NCBI GenBank assembly: GCA_963772335.1
Contig: CAVYXF010000010.1
Coordinates: 186,001 to 250,000, forward strand
Source: CAVYXF01 sp963772335
Lineage (GTDB): Bacteria; Pseudomonadota; Alphaproteobacteria; Rhizobiales; Rhodomicrobiaceae
Reading direction: 5' to 3'
Length of the DNA stretch: 64,000 nucleotides
Under the pieces are notes generated by a model. It was not told the DNA's origin, ran no database searches, and saw nothing but the letters and a program-made list of their open reading frames with translations. Positions within the stretch are counted from its first letter, which is position 1. Every line of letters starts with the position of its first letter. A program made the translations under genes and the position numbers. This document shows positions 26,593-35,652 of the stretch, piece by piece.

Positions 26593-27126
26593 TTAGCGGG
26601 GCGCCAGGATCATGATCATCTGCTTGCCTTCAAGCCTGGGCTCGGTCTCGACCTTGGCAAATGTCTCGGATTCGGACTTCACCTTCATCAGGAGCTGCAT
26701 TCCGAGGTCCTGGTGCGCCATCTCGCGCCCGCGGAAGCGCAACGTCACCTTGACTTTGTCGCCTTCTTCAAAGAAGCGCTTCATCGCCCGCAGCTTGACC
26801 TCATAGTCATGGGTGTCGATGTTGGGGCGCAGCTTGACCTCCTTGACCTCGACGGTCTTCTGCTTCTTGCGCGCCTCGGCGGCCTTCTTCTGGGCCTGAT
26901 ATTTGTATTTGCCATAGTCCATGATCTTGCAGACGGGAGGATTGGAATTCCCGACCTCCACAAGATCAAGGCCCGCTTCCTCGGCGCGCGTCATGGCATC
27001 GCGCTTGCTGATGATACCGACGTTTTCTCCACCCTCTGTGATGAGCTGAACTTCCCGGGCTGCGATGGCCTCGTTAATGCGTGGGCCGTCTTTATTGGTC
27101 GGTTCGGGTTTCATTGGTCTACGAAT
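26593..27126 (-). CDS. infC: Translation initiation factor IF-3, ATT start
   Basis: A 177-residue IF-3, binding the 30S subunit and checking start-codon pairing. The N-domain has RINEAIAAREVQLITEGGENVGI and DLVEVGNSNPPVCKIMDYGKYKY; the C-domain has KLRPNIDTHDYEVKLRAMKRFFEEGDKVKVTLRFRGREMAH. The first ATG is at 27114, but ATT at 27126 is in frame, reads M(I)RRPMKPEP, and has AGGAG nine bases upstream, while the ATG has none. Bacterial infC genes commonly use rare starts such as ATT so that IF-3 represses its own translation. rpmI and rplT are not next to it. Confidence 0.95.
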   Translation of the reverse strand: MRRPMKPEPTNKDGPRINEAIAAREVQLITEGGENVGIISKRDAMTRAEEAGLDLVEVGNSNPPVCKIMDYGKYKYQAQKKAAEARKKQKTVEVKEVKLRPNIDTHDYEVKLRAMKRFFEEGDKVKVTLRFRGREMAHQDLGMQLLMKVKSESETFAKVETEPRLEGKQMIMILAPR

Positions 27127-27293
27127 GGTCGTATTCTCCTATGTTGTTGAAAATAGTGCGAGACGCACGCCCTCCACGGGAGGGGTATGCGCTCGTGCCG
27201 CTTCCCTTGCTTCTGCGAAGCTCTATCAGGATCAAGAAGCTGTGAATGCGAGTCAAGTAAATTGACAAAGAGCACGGCGGCTACACACGAAGT

Positions 27294-28517
27294 TCAAACA
27301 GTGTGACGCGCATGTTCCGCACTTTCTACGCGATTGACAAAAGCGTTCGCCATCCGGGTGGCGAGTAAAAAGTCATAAACCGCAAGCGTGTTCTTCTGCA
27401 GAATGGTCTTGGAGAAGCGTTCAGCATTGCTGCGTGCCGCTCCCGCCATCGCCGCTCGGATCTCCGCAGGCATTTCGAGGGCAGCATGAAGAGCTTGCGC
27501 CAGCCCGTTCACATTTCCGGCAGGCACGGTCCAGCCGCTGTTTGCGGCGAGAGTCTCTGGAAGAGCACCAAGATTGCTTGCGATCACCGGAGTTCCCATC
27601 GCCTGCGCCTCGATGGATGCACGGCCGAACGCCTCTGGCTCGATCGAAGGAATCACCGCGGCATAGGTGGCGGCGAAGGCTGCCGGCATGTCAGCGCAGT
27701 GACCAACGAGAAAGACTTTTTCCGCAAGACCAAGAGCAGCAATGGCCTCCTGCAGCTCCTCGCGATAGGCATTCCGGCCCTGATGATCGCCGGCGAGCAC
27801 GATCACGGCATTTTGGAAGCAGGGCTGATCCTTCAAGAGCCCCGCCGCGCCGATCAGCACATGCTGACCTTTCCAGCGCGTGAGCCGCGCCGCCTGAAGA
27901 ATGATGCGCGCATCTTTCGCAATACCCCAACCGGCTTTGAGAGCGGCGATGCGCTCAGGGCGGACGGCTGCGGGGGAGAAGCGCTCGAGATCGACAGCGC
28001 GGTGAATGACGTGGAGGCGGTCTTCCGGTGTGCCGTGACGCGCACGCACAATTTCGGCGGTATAGCGCGAATTGGCGATCACGGCATCGCCGCGCGCCAT
28101 CACACTATTATACCAGCCCTTCAATGCACTCTTTTGGTTGTAGATACCGTGATATGTGGTGACGAATGGCCGCTTTGTCCAGCGTGCCGCGAGGAGGGCG
28201 CTCCAGGCCGGCGCGCGACTGCGAGCGTGAATCAGGTCGATGCCGCGCGCATGGACGAGGCCGGCAAGGCGGCGCGCATTGGCGAGGATTTTCGCCGGAT
28301 TCTTGGTAGCGGCTGGGAAAGGAACCAGCTCGCCGCCGAGATCCGCCAACTCGCCGGAGAGACGCCCGCCCTCGCTCGCGACCAGCGCTTTACCCCCTGC
28401 CCTCACGACGGCTTCGGCGACTTCGAGGACGGTGCGCTCGGCGCCGCCGGTATCGAGATCGGGAATGACCTGGAGGATGATCGGGGATCGCGGCATGAGA
28501 TTCGAATGATGGGGCAT
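27294..28517 (-). CDS. Glycosyltransferase family 4
   Basis: A 407-residue GT-B enzyme transferring a sugar from a nucleotide or lipid donor. The N-terminal domain opens with ILQVIPDLDTGGAERTVLEVAEAV, typical of GT4 proteins acting on polysaccharides; the C-terminal domain carries IILQAARLTRWKGQHVLIGA and the donor-binding EPEAFGRASIEAQAMGTPVIAS, with the E-x7-E pair. I chose the ATG at 28517; MPRSP at 28496 is equally likely and no ribosome site decides. It is divergent from the hydrolase gene with a gap of 73 bases. The polysaccharide served is unknown. Confidence 0.86.
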   Translation of the reverse strand: MPHHSNLMPRSPIILQVIPDLDTGGAERTVLEVAEAVVRAGGKALVASEGGRLSGELADLGGELVPFPAATKNPAKILANARRLAGLVHARGIDLIHARSRAPAWSALLAARWTKRPFVTTYHGIYNQKSALKGWYNSVMARGDAVIANSRYTAEIVRARHGTPEDRLHVIHRAVDLERFSPAAVRPERIAALKAGWGIAKDARIILQAARLTRWKGQHVLIGAAGLLKDQPCFQNAVIVLAGDHQGRNAYREELQEAIAALGLAEKVFLVGHCADMPAAFAATYAAVIPSIEPEAFGRASIEAQAMGTPVIASNLGALPETLAANSGWTVPAGNVNGLAQALHAALEMPAEIRAAMAGAARSNAERFSKTILQKNTLAVYDFLLATRMANAFVNRVESAEHARHTV

Positions 28518-28590
28518 CAAAGGTGGAACCCCGGCTTTTGCCGTGGCAGAGTGCTGGCCTTCACCAGAACAAGCCAGCACAGATAAGGAT

Positions 28591-29379
28591 ATGACCGCTC
28601 CAGCGCAATTCCTGAATGTCGACACCGGCGGAAATAAACCGCGCACCATCGCCTACCGCCGGAGCGAAGGCAGCGCGCGGCATATGCCCGGCCTTGTGTG
28701 GCTGTGCGGCTTCAAATCCGACATGATCAGCACCAAGGCGAGTGCGCTGGCCGATTGGGCCGAGGCCAAAGGCGCAAGCTATCTACGCTTCGACTACTCC
28801 GGACACGGCGAATCGGGCGGGCGCATCGAGGATTTCACCATCGGCGACTGGCTCGCCGATACGCTCGCCGCCTTTCGTGCGCTGACAGAGGGACCGCAGG
28901 TCGTGATCGGCTCCAGCATGGGCGGCTGGTTGGCCCTGCTGCTCGCACGCGCGCTCCAAGCCGAGCCTCACTCGGCTGGGCGGCTGGGCGCTCTGGTGCT
29001 GATCGCACCGGCCTGGGACATGACCGAGGCGCTGATGTGGGAGCAGTTCCCGCCGGAGGCCCGAGCAGCGCTCGAGCTGAACGGCGTGTTCTACCGTCCT
29101 TCGCAATATGGCGAACCCTATCCGCTGACGCGCGACCTGATCGAGGAGGGCCGCACGCATCTCGTTGGCAGCGGCATGGATACGGGTTGTCCGGTGCGCA
29201 TTCTACAAGGCATGCGCGATCCGGATGTGCCGTGGCAGCACGCTCTCAGGCTCGTCGACCTCCTCGAAGGTGACGACGTGCGGTTGACGCTCATCAAGGA
29301 CGGTGAGCACCGCCTGTCGCGGGACTCCGATCTCGCGGCTCTGTTCGCCATGATCAGCGAATTCCTGCCGGCAGCTTAG
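28591..29379 (+). CDS. Alpha/beta hydrolase, ABHD10-like
   Basis: A 262-residue serine hydrolase. The nucleophile elbow is G107-S-S109-M-G111 (VVIGSSMGGWLALL), the acid is likely Asp in GMRDPDVPW, and the base is His in KDGEHRLSR. The N-terminal VWLCGFKSDMISTKA and FDYSGHGESGG blocks match the mitochondrial ABHD10 (acyl-thioesterase, depalmitoylase) and its alphaproteobacterial relatives. A thioesterase or carboxylesterase role is inferred. The ATG at 28591 has AAGGA very close, one base before it, so translation strength is uncertain; a frame open from 28543 exists. Confidence 0.87.
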   Translation: MTAPAQFLNVDTGGNKPRTIAYRRSEGSARHMPGLVWLCGFKSDMISTKASALADWAEAKGASYLRFDYSGHGESGGRIEDFTIGDWLADTLAAFRALTEGPQVVIGSSMGGWLALLLARALQAEPHSAGRLGALVLIAPAWDMTEALMWEQFPPEARAALELNGVFYRPSQYGEPYPLTRDLIEEGRTHLVGSGMDTGCPVRILQGMRDPDVPWQHALRLVDLLEGDDVRLTLIKDGEHRLSRDSDLAALFAMISEFLPAA

Positions 29380-29395
29380 AGCCCGAAAGCACCGT

Positions 29396-30502
29396 CTAAT
29401 TCACCCGGTCGAGGGGCGCGTAGTCACCTTTGGACCAGCGATAGATCTCGAAGGACGGCAGATCGACATCGCCCTTGGCATCGAAGGTCAAGCGCCCGAT
29501 TACCGTCTCGAAGCTCTGGCCATGCAGAATGGACGCGACGATCTCCGGATCGAGCGTTCCGGCGCGCTTCGCGGCCTCCGCCCAGGCCTCGATTGCGGCG
29601 TAGGTGTAGAGCACATAGCCTTCCGGCACCTTGCCACCCGCGGTGAAGTGGCTCAGAACCTCGTCGGCGAGCGGGTTGTCGCGCGGATCTTTGACGAAAG
29701 TGAAATAGGCGTTTTCGCCGGCGTCGCTTGCCACCGACCAGAACTCGCGCACAACCAGCGAGTCCCCGCCGACCAGCGCCGCACCGAGGCCCTGCGCCCG
29801 CATCTGCCGCAGGATCAGCCCGGCTTCCGTATGATATCCGCCGATGAACACCGCCTCGATGCCGAGCTCCTTCAGCTTGGTGACGAGCGCGGTATAATCC
29901 TTCTCGCCGGCGGTATAGGCGTCATAAAGGATCTCGGTGACGCCGTGCCTATGCAGCGCCTCGCGCGTCGCGTCGGCCAGCCCCTTGCCATAGGCGCTCT
30001 TGTCGTGCAGCACCGCGATGCGCTTGCCTTTGAAGCGCGCCGCCATGAAGCTTCCGGCGACATAGCCCTGGCGATCATCGCGCCCACAGGTGCGGAAGAT
30101 CAGCCGGTGGCCCTGCTCGGTGAGGTCGGGCGTCGTCGCGGCGGGCGAGATCATGATCACGCCCTCTTGCTCATAGACCTCCGCCGCCGGCAGGCTCGCA
30201 CCGGAGCAGAAATGCCCGACGACGAGGGCGATGTCTTTCCCTGCGAGCTGGTTGGCGACCGATACGGCCTGTTTCGGGTCGCACTGGTCATCGCCAATCT
30301 CCAGCTGCAGCTTTTGCCCCAGCACGCCGCCCGCCTCGTTGAGATCGGCCACGGCCTGGCGGGCACCGGCCAACATCTGCTCGCCGAGGCTGGCGAGCGG
30401 TCCCGTCACCGGGCCGGCGGCCGCGATGTGAATATCGGCCCTTGCGGGCGATATGGCGAACAGCACGGCGGCCGCGAGATAGAGTGACGTTCTCGTGCGC
30501 AT
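29396..30502 (-). CDS. Branched-chain amino acid-type ABC transporter substrate-binding protein
   Basis: A 368-residue periplasmic binding protein of the Leu/Ile/Val family (type I fold). Signal peptide 1-22 (SLYLAAAVLFAISPARA), then IHIAAAGPVTGPLASLGEQMLAGARQAVADLNEAGG, the usual opening, and VVGHFCSGASLPAAEVYEQEGVIMISPAATTP for the ligand loop. Cys residues in GDDQCDP and GHFCSG are at the positions of the family's disulfide. No permease or ATPase genes (livHMGF) are near, so it is an orphan binding protein or serves a transporter elsewhere. Ligand uncertain: these proteins also bind amides and aromatic acids. Confidence 0.9.
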   Translation of the reverse strand: MRTRTSLYLAAAVLFAISPARADIHIAAAGPVTGPLASLGEQMLAGARQAVADLNEAGGVLGQKLQLEIGDDQCDPKQAVSVANQLAGKDIALVVGHFCSGASLPAAEVYEQEGVIMISPAATTPDLTEQGHRLIFRTCGRDDRQGYVAGSFMAARFKGKRIAVLHDKSAYGKGLADATREALHRHGVTEILYDAYTAGEKDYTALVTKLKELGIEAVFIGGYHTEAGLILRQMRAQGLGAALVGGDSLVVREFWSVASDAGENAYFTFVKDPRDNPLADEVLSHFTAGGKVPEGYVLYTYAAIEAWAEAAKRAGTLDPEIVASILHGQSFETVIGRLTFDAKGDVDLPSFEIYRWSKGDYAPLDRVN

Positions 30503-30822
30503 AGCCTCCCCCTCTTGTGGACCCTCAACTCATTCTAGCAGAGGTACCGGCCTCATTCGGCCAAGAGCGTTGCGCCTGTCCATGGAGGCGGCCGGTTTGT
30601 CAACAGCCGCCGCTAGGCCGAACGCCGCGCGATCAGCGCACAATGCCACGAGAAGCAAAAATCCCGCTATGCAGCAGGGATTACAAGTTGGTAAGGACAC
30701 AAATAGGCCAAATTCGAAACATCTTTTGCCGGGTAAACGCCAACTCGCGCTATCCGTCTTAAGGTCACGCGCTGCGCAGCGTCTTCTGCTGACAAGCGGC
30801 GATAAACTCAGGGGTCATTGTC
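30503..30822. other. Divergent intergenic region with a leader-type hairpin
   Basis: This 320-base gap lies between the binding-protein gene (minus) and the second 2OG oxygenase (plus). On the minus strand the word AATCCC-t-GCT / AGC-GGGATT (30660-30682 on the plus strand) folds and is followed by TTTTT. It would stop transcription before the binding-protein start, 150 bases downstream, so it could be an attenuator or the end of a small RNA. No plus-strand promoter was clear. Confidence 0.35.
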
Positions 30823-31458
30823 ATGCAGACGACCGTTTCACTGCTCGATCTTTCCGCGATCGAACAAGCGCCGGTTTCGACCGATCCTTATCCGTTTTTC
30901 GTCGGTAAGGATTTTCTCAATCCTGATGCCGTGGAGGATCTGCGGCGCGATTTCCCCGATATCCGCAAGCCCGGCTTTCTCACTGTGCCTGAGCTGGACC
31001 TGCGCGGCAGCTTCCGCCAGTTCATCGAGGAGCTGGAGAGCGCGGACGTGGCGAATGCGATCTCGGCGAAGATCGGCATCGATCTCGATCCGCATCCGCG
31101 GCTGACCACGATCCGCAAACTCTCGCAATCCAAGGACGGCCGGATTCACACCGACAGCGAGAGCAAGCTGGCGACGTTCCTGGTCTACTTCAACGACGAG
31201 TGGAACGCATCAGAGGGCGGCCGGCTCCGCGTGCTGCGTGGCCCGGATGATTTCGACGATATGGTTGCCGAAATCTCACCGACCATCGGCTCGATTTTCG
31301 GCTTCAAGCGCACCAACAATTCCTGGCATGGCCATAAGCCGTTTGCCGGCGAGCGCAAGGTCGTGCAGATCACCTGGCTGCAAGACGCGAGCGAATTGGA
31401 GCGCAAGAAGAAGCGCAACAAGATGGCTCAGCTCTTCAAGGGCGTGTTCGGCCGCTAA
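30823..31458 (+). CDS. 2OG-Fe(II) oxygenase superfamily protein
   Basis: 211 residues. The Fe(II) ligands are H109-x-D111 (DGRIHTDSESK) and a distal His in NNSWHGHKPF (H169 or H171); the 2-oxoglutarate Arg may be R178 (GERKVVQITWL). FLVYFNDEW and GGRLRVLRG between them are characteristic of the prolyl 4-hydroxylase-like group found in polysaccharide and methyltransferase loci. The C-terminus is strongly basic (ERKKKRNKMAQLFKG). It stands 100 bases upstream of the tRNA. Substrate unknown. AGGGG lies upstream of the ATG. Confidence 0.82.
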   Translation: MQTTVSLLDLSAIEQAPVSTDPYPFFVGKDFLNPDAVEDLRRDFPDIRKPGFLTVPELDLRGSFRQFIEELESADVANAISAKIGIDLDPHPRLTTIRKLSQSKDGRIHTDSESKLATFLVYFNDEWNASEGGRLRVLRGPDDFDDMVAEISPTIGSIFGFKRTNNSWHGHKPFAGERKVVQITWLQDASELERKKKRNKMAQLFKGVFGR

Positions 31459-31512
31459 GGCTTGGCATTGCCGAAGTCGGGGCCCATTCATGTTAAAGCG
31501 GGTGGTGCACGC

Positions 31513-31542
31513 TTGACAGCGGTTGCGCCGCACGCCTAAATC
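31513..31542 (+). promoter_or_regulatory. Sigma-70 promoter of tRNA-Val
   Basis: TTGACA (31513-31518) and TAAATC (31537-31542) with 18-base spacing, ending 17 bases before the mature tRNA. A perfect -35 box and sensible distance support it. Confidence 0.65.
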
Positions 31543-31559
31543 ACTGCTTCACGGATCTA

Positions 31560-31634
31560 GGACGCGTAGCTCAGCGGGAGAGCACACGCTTCACACGCGT
31601 GGGGTCACTGGTTCAATCCCAGTCGCGTCCACCA
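31560..31634 (+). tRNA. tRNA-Val (anticodon CAC)
   Basis: Folds as a complete cloverleaf: acceptor GGACGCG/CGCGTCC, D arm GCTC...GAGC, anticodon stem CACGC/GCGTG with loop TTCACAC (anticodon CAC, reading GUG), T arm ACTGG/CCAGT with TTCAATC. The discriminator is A and CCA is encoded (31632-31634). No repeat of its 3' end was seen downstream in the window. Confidence 0.95.
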
Positions 31635-31693
31635 TCCTGTCTCCCGTTTCGGGTCCGCAACGTCCCTCGCGATCTCGCCACAGGAGAATCCTG

Positions 31694-32194
31694 ATGTTCC
31701 TCTACAAGGTCGAAACGCGGGATTCTGAAATCGCCGGCAAGGGCGTCTATGCACTGGAGCCGATCCGGGCGGGCGCGGTGATCGGCTTGTTCAACCAGAA
31801 CACCCTCATCATGACGGAAGCGGAATACCAGGATGCCCAGCGTCGCGGCGAGCAGCTCATCATCCAGAGCGCGGTCCGGCTGGTGGGGGAGTACTTCGTC
31901 TATAACAGCGAGATCACCGATGAGGAGTTCATCAACCACAGTAACGCGCCGAACATGCTGTATCACTGTGGGATCCTGTTTGCGAAGCAGCCGATCGCGG
32001 CCGGAGACGAGCTGACCGTCGACTACAAATATTTTCTCGCCACCGACGATGTCTGCGCCTTCGATGATCGGGACAGCGGTAAAGAGGTCACCGGGCTCAG
32101 CTCGAAGGAAGCATTGCTCCAATCTGCCCGCGAGCTTATCGAGCTCTATTCGCGCGCTGATTTCGATGTGCCGCGCTATTCGAACTACAAATAA
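31694..32194 (+). CDS. SET-domain protein
   Basis: A 166-residue stand-alone SET domain. It shows the opening AGKGVYALEPIRAGAVIG (residues 14-31), the cofactor-binding NHS at 81-83 (FINHSNAPNM) and the closing ELTVDYKYF with D110-Y111. SET proteins transfer a methyl group from SAM to lysine; the bacterial targets of such short forms are unknown. The start at 31694 has AGGAG seven bases upstream. Its stop overlaps the stop of the opposing 783-residue gene by 10 bases. It follows the tRNA by 60 bases. Confidence 0.85.
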   Translation: MFLYKVETRDSEIAGKGVYALEPIRAGAVIGLFNQNTLIMTEAEYQDAQRRGEQLIIQSAVRLVGEYFVYNSEITDEEFINHSNAPNMLYHCGILFAKQPIAAGDELTVDYKYFLATDDVCAFDDRDSGKEVTGLSSKEALLQSARELIELYSRADFDVPRYSNYK

Positions 32195-34536
32195 TTCTGC
32201 ACCCCCGCCCACAGGGAGCGCACGGCGCTCCCGAGGATCGGCCAAATCGATTTGCAGCCGTCGGCGACGCACAGCAGCTTGATGTCTGTGAGCTGGCCGA
32301 AGGCCAGTAGCACGCCGACCGCGCCGATCGCGACCGCGACGAAATTGCGCTGCCACTGAATCTTCTTGTCGGTGCGCTTTTGCGCATAGTCGCTCACGGC
32401 GTCCACGACCGCCTGTGTGGTGCTGGTGAGGCTGTGAAAGTTTTTCTGCAGGGCGTTGACGGTCGACTGTTTGATGAAGGCGTCGAGATAGGACCGATAC
32501 ACGGAATTGGTGACGATGACAGGCGATTCGATGTCCAGCATCGCCTTGCGTGCCGAGACCACCACCTGTTGCAACGCGATGCGGCTGTCCTCGATTTTGG
32601 CGAGATTTTCCCGCCTCAGATCCTCAAGCACCTCCTGCATGCGCCTCGAAATTTCGGCGTTCCAATGGACATAGAGCGGCTCGAGACTGGCAACGAACTC
32701 AGCCATCTCCTCGTAGTCCATGCGCACGAAATTGGCGTGCGAGGGCAGCCGGATCAGCGTCGTATTGGCGGTGGTGTAAATCTGCGCGTTGTCGCCCAGC
32801 TCGCCCTGGGCAAGATTGCGAACGAAATAGCGGCCGTCGCGCCGGCGGGACTTGCTTCGGCTCAGCCAGGGCTCGAGACGATCCGCCGGTCCGCCGATCG
32901 GGTTGACAAAAATCCGGTGCAGCGCGTCTTCCCGCTTTTTGGCGTTGAAGTCGAGTTGTTCGTTGAACTCGATCAGCGAGAAAATGACGTTTGAGGTCTT
33001 GGCGATGTCATGCACGGCACGCATGCCATGCTTGCGCAGGATTTCATCGAAGCGCTGCACCAGTTTCTTGATCACATCCATTAGATTGCCGTCGGGCTCG
33101 TAAAGCCCACCGGCGCCTTCAGGGTGGTTCCGATAGCTGTGAGGGGCGGATTCGCCGCCATCTGTCGAAATCGGCTCCTTGCCACACAAGGAGGAGGCGC
33201 GCCTCAGCGCCCGGTGAATGTCGTGGTGCTTGATGGTCGCGAAGCCTTCATAGTCATGCTGCTCCCCGCGTTCCGCATAGAGCCGGACATAATGATTGCC
33301 AAAGGCTGAAAGCCGGATCTCGCAGTGAAGGCGGATGGTCATTGTCGGATCGCCGACATCGGTGATGATGATGTCGGGGAAGTTTATGGCCTGGAGATTG
33401 TAATGCTCGATGCCCGAGCCGCGCTGCCGATTGCTTACGGAAGGACCGGCATTGGTCTCTTGTCCGTTGCCAGGCTGTGCCGCCTGACCCATCTCCGCCG
33501 GCACTGACCACACGTCGGTCAGTTCCACTTTCTCTTGCGAGGTTGGCACGAACGCTCGGCTGAACGCCTCATCGACAACGCGGCTGCCTTTCCCTTCGGC
33601 GACCAAGTGCCTCCACTCGGCAATGATCGTGTCCAGCTTGGGCTGAATATGCTTGAGCAGAACGAGGTCATTGCTTTCGCTCTCACAGATGAGGAACGGA
33701 AAACAATAGGTCGCCTTGAAATGCTCGACGAATGGAGTGACCTCGCCAAATTCCTGGATCCGCGAAAGCGTCTGGAGATGCGCGTCGAGCTCGGTGGCGT
33801 AAGCAAAGGAGTCCTGCTTTAGATCGCTGTCGATGACGAACCGGCCGTCCTTGAGTGCATCCGCAACGGCTTTGCGCCAATCGGGTTTGTTCTGCAGCCA
33901 GTCCGTTACCGCGCTGCTGAGCTGGTGAACGCGCTCGAAATAGAGCCGGCTGTCCGAGATCTCACCTTTGAGCCAGTCGACGAGCACCGCATCCGCCTCG
34001 TCCCAGGCGTCGGGCCAGCAATCCGGCGGAATAACGAGCTTGTTCACACGCTCTGTGTGCTTTCTGATGCCGGCTGGGCAGTCGATATTCAGGGCATTTT
34101 CGACGCGCATCCCGCAAGCCAGGATGGCGAGCAGGCGAAAGAACAGTATATAGATATGTTGCTGCTGGTCATTCAGACGCTCCGCATATTTCGCGTAGTA
34201 TTTCACCGCGCCGTATACGAGCGCATGCACAGGTGGATGGCGGAGCGTATTTTCCCATTCTCTATAAGAAATCTGATAAATTGTGAGCAGGATCAATTTG
34301 TTAAGGCGCTCGTCGCCCTCAAATTGCTTCAGATGGTTTGCGATCTCGTGATCGAGCCGATGCGGATATGTCTTTGGATGAATGGCTAGTGGCCCGGCTA
34401 TTCTGTCGAAAATGGTATCGAAGTATTTGTAGAGTTCCTGCTTCCCGCAGCGTGTCAACGTGTCATTGATATTGTCGAGGCTTTCATCAAAGCCGAGGAC
34501 ATAGTTCTGCCAATCGCCGTAATCGCCGTCCGGCAT
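32185..34536 (-). CDS. Unclassified 783-residue protein with coiled coil and C-terminal membrane segment
   Basis: I recognise no family. Start ATG at 34536, with GGAG nine bases upstream; it is unbroken. Residues 1-330: helical, with WQNYVLGFDESLDNINDTL and many acidic/aromatic residues. About 385-475: beta-rich with DIIITDVGDPTMTIRLHCEIRLSAFGNHYVRLYAER, suggesting a compact domain. About 500-640: mixed, with basic LSRSKSRRRDGRYF. About 645-725: long helices (WNAEISRRMQEVLEDLRRENLAKIED) predicted coiled coil. About 731-750: one hydrophobic segment (NFVAVAIGAVGVLLAFGQLT), then 33 residues with two Cys. That ending recalls CorA-like or tail-anchored proteins. Codons near its 5' half are A+T-richer than the neighbours, suggesting transfer. 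Its end overlaps the convergent SET gene by 10 bases. Confidence 0.85.
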   Translation of the reverse strand: MPDGDYGDWQNYVLGFDESLDNINDTLTRCGKQELYKYFDTIFDRIAGPLAIHPKTYPHRLDHEIANHLKQFEGDERLNKLILLTIYQISYREWENTLRHPPVHALVYGAVKYYAKYAERLNDQQQHIYILFFRLLAILACGMRVENALNIDCPAGIRKHTERVNKLVIPPDCWPDAWDEADAVLVDWLKGEISDSRLYFERVHQLSSAVTDWLQNKPDWRKAVADALKDGRFVIDSDLKQDSFAYATELDAHLQTLSRIQEFGEVTPFVEHFKATYCFPFLICESESNDLVLLKHIQPKLDTIIAEWRHLVAEGKGSRVVDEAFSRAFVPTSQEKVELTDVWSVPAEMGQAAQPGNGQETNAGPSVSNRQRGSGIEHYNLQAINFPDIIITDVGDPTMTIRLHCEIRLSAFGNHYVRLYAERGEQHDYEGFATIKHHDIHRALRRASSLCGKEPISTDGGESAPHSYRNHPEGAGGLYEPDGNLMDVIKKLVQRFDEILRKHGMRAVHDIAKTSNVIFSLIEFNEQLDFNAKKREDALHRIFVNPIGGPADRLEPWLSRSKSRRRDGRYFVRNLAQGELGDNAQIYTTANTTLIRLPSHANFVRMDYEEMAEFVASLEPLYVHWNAEISRRMQEVLEDLRRENLAKIEDSRIALQQVVVSARKAMLDIESPVIVTNSVYRSYLDAFIKQSTVNALQKNFHSLTSTTQAVVDAVSDYAQKRTDKKIQWQRNFVAVAIGAVGVLLAFGQLTDIKLLCVADGCKSIWPILGSAVRSLWAGVQNYL

Positions 34537-34651
34537 CGCAATGCTCCGAGTACAGGCCTAAAATATGCATTCGGGGAAAAGTGCGTGACTGTGGCGCCCT
34601 TATTGCCGTCCGTCAACCGACCGTTCCGGGGCAGGGCTTGACGCCCACAGC

Positions 34652-35597
34652 TTAAGCGGGTGCTAGGGCAGGCTTCTTAAGCCAGAACGGTGGTTTGCTG
34701 GCTCCGGCTAGCACGTAGCTGAGCAGTTTATAAGTGAGTTTGGCAGCGATGTAATCGGCGGCGTGGTAGTTTGGGATGGGGGCGAGTTCGACGACATCGG
34801 CGCCGACCACATTGCCGGCTTCCGCAACCGCGCGGACGATTTCACAGGCCTCATCGAAGAACAATCCGCCCGGCTCCGGCGTGCCGGTGGCAGGCATCAG
34901 GCTGGCATCAAGCCCATCCACATCGAAACTGAGATACACCGGTCGTCCTTGCAGCGGCGCAACCATGTCTTCTACGCGCCAGGACTTGCGGTCCATGGCG
35001 AAGTGGATGGTGATGCGACGGCACTCGGCTTCGTAATAGGCGATCTCCTCAGCCGAGATGCAGCGTATGCCAATCGCGACGAGCAAAGCGTCCGAGCCCT
35101 CCAGAATACGCCGCATGGTCGATGCATGTGAGAATTGCTGCCCGAGATAGCCGTCGCGCAAGTCGGCATGGCCGTCGATTTGAACGATGACGAGGTCGGG
35201 ATGGCGTCGCAAGAGCGGCCGGATCGCGCCGATCGTCAAAGAATGTTCGCCGCCCAGCACCAACGGAAACTTGTCTTCGGCGAGAACGCTTTCGACCAGC
35301 CTATCGACCTGGTCCAGCGCAGTCTGGTGATCCTGGGCAACATGCTCCGCCTGAAGCGTTGCGATGCCGAACTGCCGGTAGGGCTCGCACCACATTTCTT
35401 CGAGAAAATAGTCGAGCTGCGGGCTGGCTTTGATGATCGCCTCCGGCCCGCCCGCCGTGCCCGTGCCTGAGCAGACCGTCGAACTCGAGGCCAAAGGGAA
35501 TGATGACGGCCTTGGCGGTCTCGGACGGGCCGATCTGCTCCTCGGGAGCAAGACCAAGAAATCCCTCTTCCTGCTTGCGATACCTGAGTGCCGCCAT
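34652..35597 (-). pseudogene. speB: Agmatinase/arginase-family ureohydrolase, frameshifted
   Basis: Would split agmatine (or a related guanidino compound) to putrescine and urea. The metal motifs are intact: GGEHS, DGHADLRD and SFDVDGLDAS. The frame starts MAALRYRKQEEGFLGLAPEEQ at 35597 (GAGG upstream) and runs through KAVIIPFGLE, then must shift by one to continue STVCSGTGTAGGPEAIIKAS. Removing one A of the AA at 35481-35482 restores the join GLE-STV. So the copy as given has a one-base insertion; either a sequencing indel or a recent mutation. It is 55 bases after the decarboxylase gene in a polyamine operon. The symbol is assigned by family only. Confidence 0.82.
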
Positions 35598-35652
35598 GCC
35601 GCCTCAACAGTTTTGGCGAAGCCCGGAAAGCACCAGCTCCCGGGCGCCGCCG

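Noticed and set aside
31560..34536. Integrated element at tRNA-Val
   Set aside because: No integrase and no second copy of the tRNA 3' end within the window; only base composition hints at transfer.
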